Below are positions 29,601 to 38,600 of a stretch of 64,000 bases of DNA, piece by piece (position 1 is the first letter of the stretch; each line of letters begins with the position of its first letter). The position numbers were made by a program, and so were the translations under genes. Below the pieces are notes generated by a model. That model was not told the origin of the DNA. It saw only the letters and a program-made list of their open reading frames with translations, and searched no databases. The DNA comes from Coprobacillaceae bacterium UN01-12pH3A. Its GTDB lineage: Bacteria > Bacillota_I > Bacilli_A > Erysipelotrichales > Coprobacillaceae. The DNA is taken from positions 124,001 through 188,000 of the forward strand of contig JAQENU010000004.1 of the NCBI GenBank assembly GCA_027676805.1. The letters are read 5' to 3'.

Positions 29601-32600
29601 AGGCAGTGTTTATCAAAAGGTAAAATATGTTCCGTCAGTCACAGGAAGTGATTTAGATGTCATGCCTACGGCGACACAGTATCAGGGAACCGGAAATGCC
29701 AATCGTGATTTGTATCGATATGTTGTTCAGCCGCGAACCAATCTCAATGAAACTTCTTGGGACAACAAAGCAATGCATACACCGATCCTATGGTCAGAAG
29801 CAAGAACCCACTTACAGACCGCATGGCTTGCAGCCAGTTCTCAAATCATCCCAAATCAAGAGGCTGGTGAAACTGGGGTTCAATATACAAATCATGCTTT
29901 AGAATATTTAGGCAATGGTTATACTAAATATTTTGGCTGGAATAAAACCAATCCAAACTACAACTATTATGTTTATGACAACTATGGACAACATGCCCGT
30001 CATGCATTGTTCTCAGATGATTCTATTCCAACACTTGAATACGATGAATCTTATAAAGCTCGTTTATCGGCTTATAACTATGGGGATTGGTCGCTGGATG
30101 GCGTTGAGTTCATCTATGTACTGCCTAGAGGTGTTTCTCCGCAGTTTGATGATAGCGGCAATATTGTTGTAGGCGGAACAACATTAACAAGCGGAAATTC
30201 CTATAGCGGCGGATATACAGCGATTGATTCGGCAAATATTAGTGTTCAGGTTATTCAAGATCCAACCAACATTAATGCAGGTTATCTGTCACCAAAGAAA
30301 GTGCAGGATCCACTGCTGGTTCAAACAAACATGAATACAACCAGTGACAATTATGATGCAAGTAATGCGTATTATGATAATGCCGATGCACAGTCTTGGG
30401 TATTGAAGATTACAGTCAATCAAGATCTGAAAAAATGGTTTAACAGAGGCAGTGATACCGGTTATATCTTGAATGTGGATGTTAACTGCCATGTCGACAG
30501 TACGAATGAAAGTGAGTACTGGTATGATAAAGTATTCGCTAAACCAATCGATACCGATAATAGTTTATATTATCAGATTTATGATATGACCTCATGGCAG
30601 GGGGCTACGAAAGATAAAATCTATAAGACCGGTTATGGCTCATTAAGCACTCAGTTTGGTGGTATGGATTATTTATGGGATGGCTATGACAATGCTAATG
30701 ATGTAGATTTAGTCACTAATTACAACAACGGTTCACCAAATATGCCTTATATCAATGGCTTCAATATTCAAAACAGTGAAGTCAGCATCGATACAGATGT
30801 AAATGGTGTAACAGTTTCAGGAAATCAAAAAGCCTATTATGGATCTGGAAATACAAGCACCTATGCCGCGACAGGAACGCGTGCTCATATGCGAAAACCA
30901 TTGATCCGTACATGGACAACAATGGGAGACGATATTGACGGCAAAGATCCGAATGCCTATTACGTACACCCTGAAGCAGGAACAGGCATATTAAATATTC
31001 ATGTGGAAAATAAATATTATTGGAACGATCAGTCAACAAACGGTCATGGTGCTTTAATCGGAAGCGCCGACAGCAATAATGCAGTTCGTCACCTTCACAA
31101 TTACTCAACTGACGGCGGAAGTCAGGGAACTCTATTCTTCCCGGTAATTACGAATATACTGCCTGAAGGGGTAGTACCTAAAGATGTGAATGGGGAACCT
31201 TTCACAAAAGATAATGCTGTGAATGATGGCATGACATTAAAATGGGATATTTATGATGGACAAACAAAAAATAATCTTAACACTTTAGAAAAAGGATTAT
31301 ATACCACAAGGGTTGAATATATCGAATTAGATAAAGAAGACGGCAGTGGAAAAGAAGGACGTTTCAAAGTCACTTTTTATCAGGATCAGACAACACAAGG
31401 AAATAATCCGGATGCGAAAATCGTTTCAGGAGATACACGTGTTTACAGTATTGATTTAGTCACAGTTAAGGAACCCGATAAAACAATGAAAGACGGTAAA
31501 GAAAACAGTGACTTATTGGCGCAGTATCAGTCTAATCACACCTATGTGACAAGTCAGCTTCCGGGATTTAAATTTATTACAGATGGCGATATTGCAGGCA
31601 ATCCATTCTATGTAGGAGCTCCTTGGTCACCCTATTATGCCAATAAATATAATACCGGTGACGGTCGAAAGGATGCTATTGTAAGAACTTTAAAACGACC
31701 AAACAACAATTATTATGATACCGGAGGAACACTTCCAAGTTTACCTGTCAATATCTTAAATACTAATTATGACGTTATCAGTCAAAAAAATGATCGTTAT
31801 AATGAAAGTGATGTCTTCAATTTAGAAGATTATACGGATATTCGTTCTAAAGTATTACTAGATGATGCCTATAAAGATTTTGATATGAACGGTGCATTTA
31901 GTCATGTTGATGTCCCTGCAGAAGGTGATATTAACGATCAGGGCGTTCATACTTCTATGAGAATCAGAACAAAATATGCACGTCTTGAAGTAGAAAACCG
32001 TGTAGGAGATAAAGAAAACAGTGCAGACGCATTGAGAGATACAGAAGCAGTAAATGGAGTGGATCATTATCCGACAACGAATTTTGATAATCCAAATTAT
32101 ACAAAGACCGACCAAGATCATCGACAATATGCCGATCATCTATGGTACACAACAAAAGTATCAAATACCCCAGCGAATAACACCGATTATATGCACAAAG
32201 GGGATATCCAGCATTCAAAGATTATTGTTTCCGTCAAGCTGCCATCTATTGTCAGCTATCAGGAGCAGTATTACTTAGAATATAAAGATGCTTTAGGAGG
32301 GATAGTCAAATTATCTAAAGCAGATATTGAAAATCCTGATCCGGCAGTCAATCGTGGATGGCAAATTAAAAATATCAATACCGTTATTGATCCGGTTACT
32401 CATGAAGAAACGCAAGTCTTTGAAATTATTACGCCAGGAGAAACAACCGATTATGATGAATATTTGGCTGGTAAAACATTAGCAGGATACTTTGGTTCAG
32501 GAGATTCGTTTGAATTAAAGATTGAAACGGTCATCGATAATTTAGATACAGCGGATACCGTATTAACTGGTGATAATTATTGGGATGATCATTATTATGC

Positions 32601-35600
32601 TCAAAGCTATGTCACACTGCATGAAGTAGATGGTGCCTATTTAGGCATGAATGGCTTAACGAAGCAATCAACTGATCTCATCGAGTTTGTAAGGGAAGTA
32701 CAGGATCAAGCAAAAGATTTGGCGGATCCGGACAGCAAAGAGATGGATTACGATTTCGACGGAGATTTAGAAGAACGTTATGCATCTGATACATCAGGAC
32801 GTGTAACTGTTCTTAAACCAAAAGCCGATATTCGATTGGATACTTCTATTAAACGTAATCAATTGAATAATCCGGATGCCGGAATTGTTGTGGCAGAAGA
32901 TCCAAGCATCAAGGGAGCTACTTTGATGACCGTTTATATGGATGAAGTGGTCAATCGAGGGGGTGCAGTACCGGAATTCGTAGTTGATTATCGTGTGCCT
33001 TATCGCGGTACTACCTCAGGTACGATTTACGAAGCACCGATGTCTTCACCGGAATTGAATTCTTCAGTGCGAAAGATCAGAACCGGTGTATGGGAACTGC
33101 CAGATGCCGCAGATTATACAGGACCATCAAGCATTGCTGAACTTGAGAATAAATTAAAAGTGCATATCTATGCATTAGTTGTCAATGATCCGGGAACATT
33201 CCCATATACAGTACCGGGTACACCGGGGGAATATACGGGTGCGCAGTGGAAAGATTTAGGCAGCTATGGACTAACGGATAATCAAGTGATTGATCTTGAA
33301 AACTTATCATACAGCGGCGGTGTTGTTCAGATACGCTATGTCATCAAAGCCGATGATACAGCAGATTCAAAGGCAACACAAAAATATCCGGTGCCACAGG
33401 GATTTAGATTAGATATTGATGCTAATGCTGATACAACGGATAAAAAAGAGGAAATGGATGAAATCGATCCAAACCGAGATAATGTCAAGGAATTGCCAGA
33501 CAGCGTTAAAGAGAATGCTGCATTTATTCAGCTGACGACAGCTCATAAAACGAGTACGACTGTAAAACTACATGCCAATAACTTTGCAGCCGTTTGGGCA
33601 AGATATGATGACAGTCAATATACGGCTTTATCAACGGCAGCCCGTGCAGGCTACTTCGTCAATACAGAATTACCGGCAATTCAAGTTGACCTTACTCCAT
33701 ATTATTTCCATCGCTATAAAAAAGAAGATGAAAGTTATGGATTTGAATGGTCAGACACCGATATGGTCATTAAGCAGGGATTTAGTACAATGCTTAAATA
33801 TAAGATGACAATTAAAAACTTGACGGATGCTGAAATCGCAATGACAGAATTTGCCGGTGAAGAACAGGATAATGCTACCGGACCGGAAATCTCCGCAATC
33901 CTGCCTTATATGGAAGATATCATGGATACTAAGTATAACTATGTGGATGCACATTCACAAGATTATACCAATGCCTTTGTCAATACGGCTTATACTTCTG
34001 ATGTTCGTATTGAAAGAGATCAGGCACAGTGGACTTATTATGTCCAAGATAGTGACGGGTTTGTCAAAGCGAATTCTCGTATTAAAGACGTTGACTTCAA
34101 GTCTTATAAGAAGAGTGCGGACTTATCCGGAGTAGATAGAAAAATATTAACGTGGTCATTTGATGGCTACTTAGAACCAGGAGAAACCATCGCAGTTGAA
34201 TTCATGGTGCCAATTGGCACAAAAGACTTTGGTATGATCTCTCCTGACTTGCTGAACTGCAGTGGCTTTGGTTTCTTGCAGGGAAGCTTTAAAGGTTATA
34301 TCCCGCCATCAGAAAATACAAATGAAACCTACAGTGTTGAAATCGATTCTCGTGATATTAATGATAATGGTAAAACAATCAGCGAAGCGACTCTGGTAAA
34401 AAGAGTAGGCGGAATCTCTTTTGAATCAAAACAGTCATTAAATCGTTTGAAATATTCATATTCTGAGTATGATACCAGCGGTTTAGAAACCACCCGCCCA
34501 TCACTTGTTCCGGAAGGAACGGATTATAATTTCAGATCAGTGATTCTAAATCCGGATAATTATGGAGAACCGGGCTATAAACAAGCAATTATTTATGATG
34601 TTCTGCCATATGCCAATGATAGAAACATTGTCAATCCGCTAGATCGAAATGATCCTGATTCACCTGCAGCCAGCCGTGATTCTACTTGGGCAGGATGGGT
34701 GATACCGGAAACAATTAAAGTATTGAAAACAACTACACCAGCTGCTGGTGGAACCGTAACCGCTGAATTAGTTGAAAATACCGACTATGAAGCATGGGTC
34801 GGACCATTTGAGAAAAATGGCAGTGAAATTATTGCTAAAGACATAAGTCAATTGCCGGAATTTAAAGATACACAGAATACAGAATTTTATAGTAAGCTTT
34901 ATGCAGATGAGAATTTACGCAGACAATATTTTGTGAAATTATCTGAACTTAAAGCCTTAGAAGCTACAAATAAAGAAAAATATGCAGGGCTTTCAAAGAA
35001 CATTCAAGCCATTTGGGTGCAGATTAAAGATGGAAGTAATCTTGGACTGGATGGAAGCATGAAGTTTGAATTGAACTACAGCCTGCATTCCCCATTAAAT
35101 CTTCCACAATACAATGGTGCTATCACAAGCGATATGGGAGACGATGTCATTCGTCAGAATGTAGCGGATTATACCGGATGGAATACCTTTGCCGTTCAGG
35201 CAAAAGCCTCTAGCAACGATAATCCAATCTCTGTTGTTGAATCACCGCGTGCAGGAGTTTACCTGAATGCACCGGTAGAAAAAGGCTATATCGGAAGCTA
35301 TGTCTGGTATGATGCCAATTACAATGCAGATATTGATGAAGGCGAATATGTTCGTCGTGATGATGGGCGTCTGATCTTCAAAAACAAAACCAAAGACTTG
35401 GATTATGACGGTATCAACGATGATCCGGGAATCAACGGAGTACTTGTTGAATTATTATCTGAAAACGGTTATCCGGTAAATAAACTCGGTGAAGCTGTTG
35501 TTGAAGAAGAAGGAACCGGTAAATTCATTCTTATAGATGAAGCAACCGGATTAAAGAAAAAAGATGTAAACGGAACATATCTTTATACAATCTACGGACC

Positions 35601-38600
35601 GGCAACCTATACAACCGAAGCAGATGCCTATGGCAATAACGGCTATTTCGTTATCTCAAATGTTACTCCTGGCAACTATAAATTAAGATATACGTTCCCT
35701 GAAAAGACGTATAACACACATGCTTTAACTACCTTAGAAATAGGGGATACAAAAGCAAAAATGGACGTGTATCGTGATGGAAATACTTTACCGGATCTAG
35801 GAAATCCTGGTCAGGGAGACGTTGAAAGTGATGCACAGACAGTAACAAACAAATTAGTAGTACAGACAGCCGACAGTATTCGTATTGATGCAATCGGCAG
35901 TGATCCAAGCACCTATGCAGCGTATGATGCAAAGATGACCTCATATAATGTGGGAGTATCGAAAGCATATATATATGCAGGAACCGCATGGGTAGATGAA
36001 ACATTGGATCCGACAGATTCGAACAACGTTATCAGTGATGGATTAATCGGTGCAGGAGAAAAACGCTTAGAAAATGTCGATGTAGTTTTCTATGAAATTA
36101 CCGATACAGGTTTAGTTCAAGCCATTAATGCAGATGGACAGCCAGCCATAACAAAAACAGATGCTGACGGAAACTTTGAAATGAGCTTATATCCGGAAAG
36201 AAGCTATATCGCACGAGTAAATACGGCGAACACAGATGGTGTTTATAAACCTTCTCCAATTACTTTAAATACCGATCCAAAAGTGCAAAACAATGATAAT
36301 GACTTGATTCTTTCAGATGACAAGCTATATAATCAAACCTTTACTTTGCACACCGGAGTAGAATTCAATGCCAGTGGTAAGCCGATCATGGATGCCGACG
36401 GCAACTTCTATGGAAAATATAATTATATTGGCTTAGGCTTTGTTGAAGCGGGACGAGGATATCTTGGTAAATATGTTTGGGATGATAAAAACTACGATGG
36501 AATTCGTGGGGATTATTTAGATGCTGACGGCAACCTTGTCAGTGAACCCGGACTTGGAAATGTGAAGTTTATTTTAGAGAGATACTATTTTGATGATACG
36601 GATCATGTATGGAAACCAATACCGGATGCTCCAACTGTGGAACAAACAACCAATACCGGCGGATCCTATACTTTCCAAAATGTTAAGACCACTTATACAC
36701 TTGGAGATAAGGTATATTTGGCAGGCTATAAGATCAAAGTCGATCCATCTACTTTACCGGCGGATTATGCAGTAACTAAATATCAGATGAACAGCGGTAA
36801 AAATGACAGTGACCTGCCAATCTTATCAACAGACGGTTATTTAACCTCAGTTAATGATCATGATACACAGTCGCAAATGATCATTATTGCTGAAAAAGCA
36901 GATGAGCATACACAGCCGGATCATATTAAAGCTTACAATGGCATTAATTATAATACGGCTGATGGAAGAATGATTCTTGATTTAGATATTGGCTTAACAA
37001 CGAAAGATAAAGCTGTATTGACAGGTGTTGTTTGGGATGATAAGAACTACGATGGTATTCAAAATCAATATCAAAGCGATATCGGTCCTGTTGATGAACC
37101 GGGTATTGCTGATGTTGAATTAGAAGTTCTGCAATACTATTATAAAGATTCACAGTGGATCAAAAACGCAGCTTACACATCACCAACGGTTAAAACCGAT
37201 GCCAATGGGGTTTATACGGTGAATCAGTTAGAATCTTATATCACAGCTGACGGACAGAATTATATTACCGGCTATAAGATTCATATTAAAGATATTGACA
37301 GTAAGTATGCTGTGACAAAATACAAAGCAACCACAGATACAACCCTTGACAGCAACTTAATTGATGAAAACTTGAATTTGACAGAGGATAATGAATATTT
37401 AATCGTGGCTAAGAAAGTAAGTAATCTTAACTACGCTCCAGAATATATCATTCAAAATAATCTAGGTAACTTTGATATTCATAAAGTAGAAGATATTCAT
37501 CATTATGATGCCGGACTGACAGCTTATGAAAAAGCTGAAATCTCTGGAAAAATCTGGGAAGATAAAAATTATGATGGTATTATCAACCAGTATAAAGAAA
37601 CCGACGATTCATTAGTCGATGAACCGGGTATAGATCATGTTACGCTTCATTTAGAACAATATTATTTAGATGAGAACCAGCAATGGAAACAGGTTCCGGT
37701 TAGTATTTGGAATCCTGCTGATCATCAAGAAGTGACGAATGCTGATGGTGACTACCTATTTACTGATGTAGATACCCATGTTGTGATTAATGATCAGCGT
37801 TATTTAGCCGGATATAAGGTAACTGTAGATAAAGATACAGTTTCAGATAAAGAAAATTATGGTATAACACTTTATCGTGTTGATACTGCAAATGATGAAA
37901 GAAACAGTGATCTCTCATCACAGTACAAGATGCAAAAAGAGGATGAATATATCATCATAGCTGATAAAGCAGCAACAGGAAAAGAAAATACACCTTATAT
38001 CATCGAATTAAACGGCAACCGCTATGATCTTGTGACAGTAGCGGATAGTGACAAACACGATGGAGGATACACCCTTTATCAAAAATCAACGATTTCAGGA
38101 AATGTTTTCGCAGATGAAGATTATGATGGTCTGTATGATACAGAAGAAAGCTACAGCGATATCAAGGATGCTTTAACGGCTGGTCAGAAATTAGAAGTGA
38201 CACTTACTGCTTACTACTTGGATGAGAATTCTATTTGGCAGCCGTTGTTAAATGCTGGTATGCCGGTACAACGAGTGGTAGAGGTAGATGAAAACGGACA
38301 GTATATCTTTGATCAAGTACCAACACAAGTCTATGTTAACGATAAACATTATCTAGCAGGATATACACTCTCAATTAATTTAATTCCGGAAGGATTTGGG
38401 GTTACAAAATACTTGCAAAACGCAGGTCAAAACGACAGTGCTTTGTATAAAGAGGGTTCAGATCTGTTAATTACAAAGACGAGTCCTGATGATGGCTACA
38501 CAGGAACCGCTGCAGAAGAAACAAATGGCTATATCATTGCCGCTTACCACAATAAGACAAATGATATTGTAAACAGCAGTTCAGTCATCAATGGCTATGA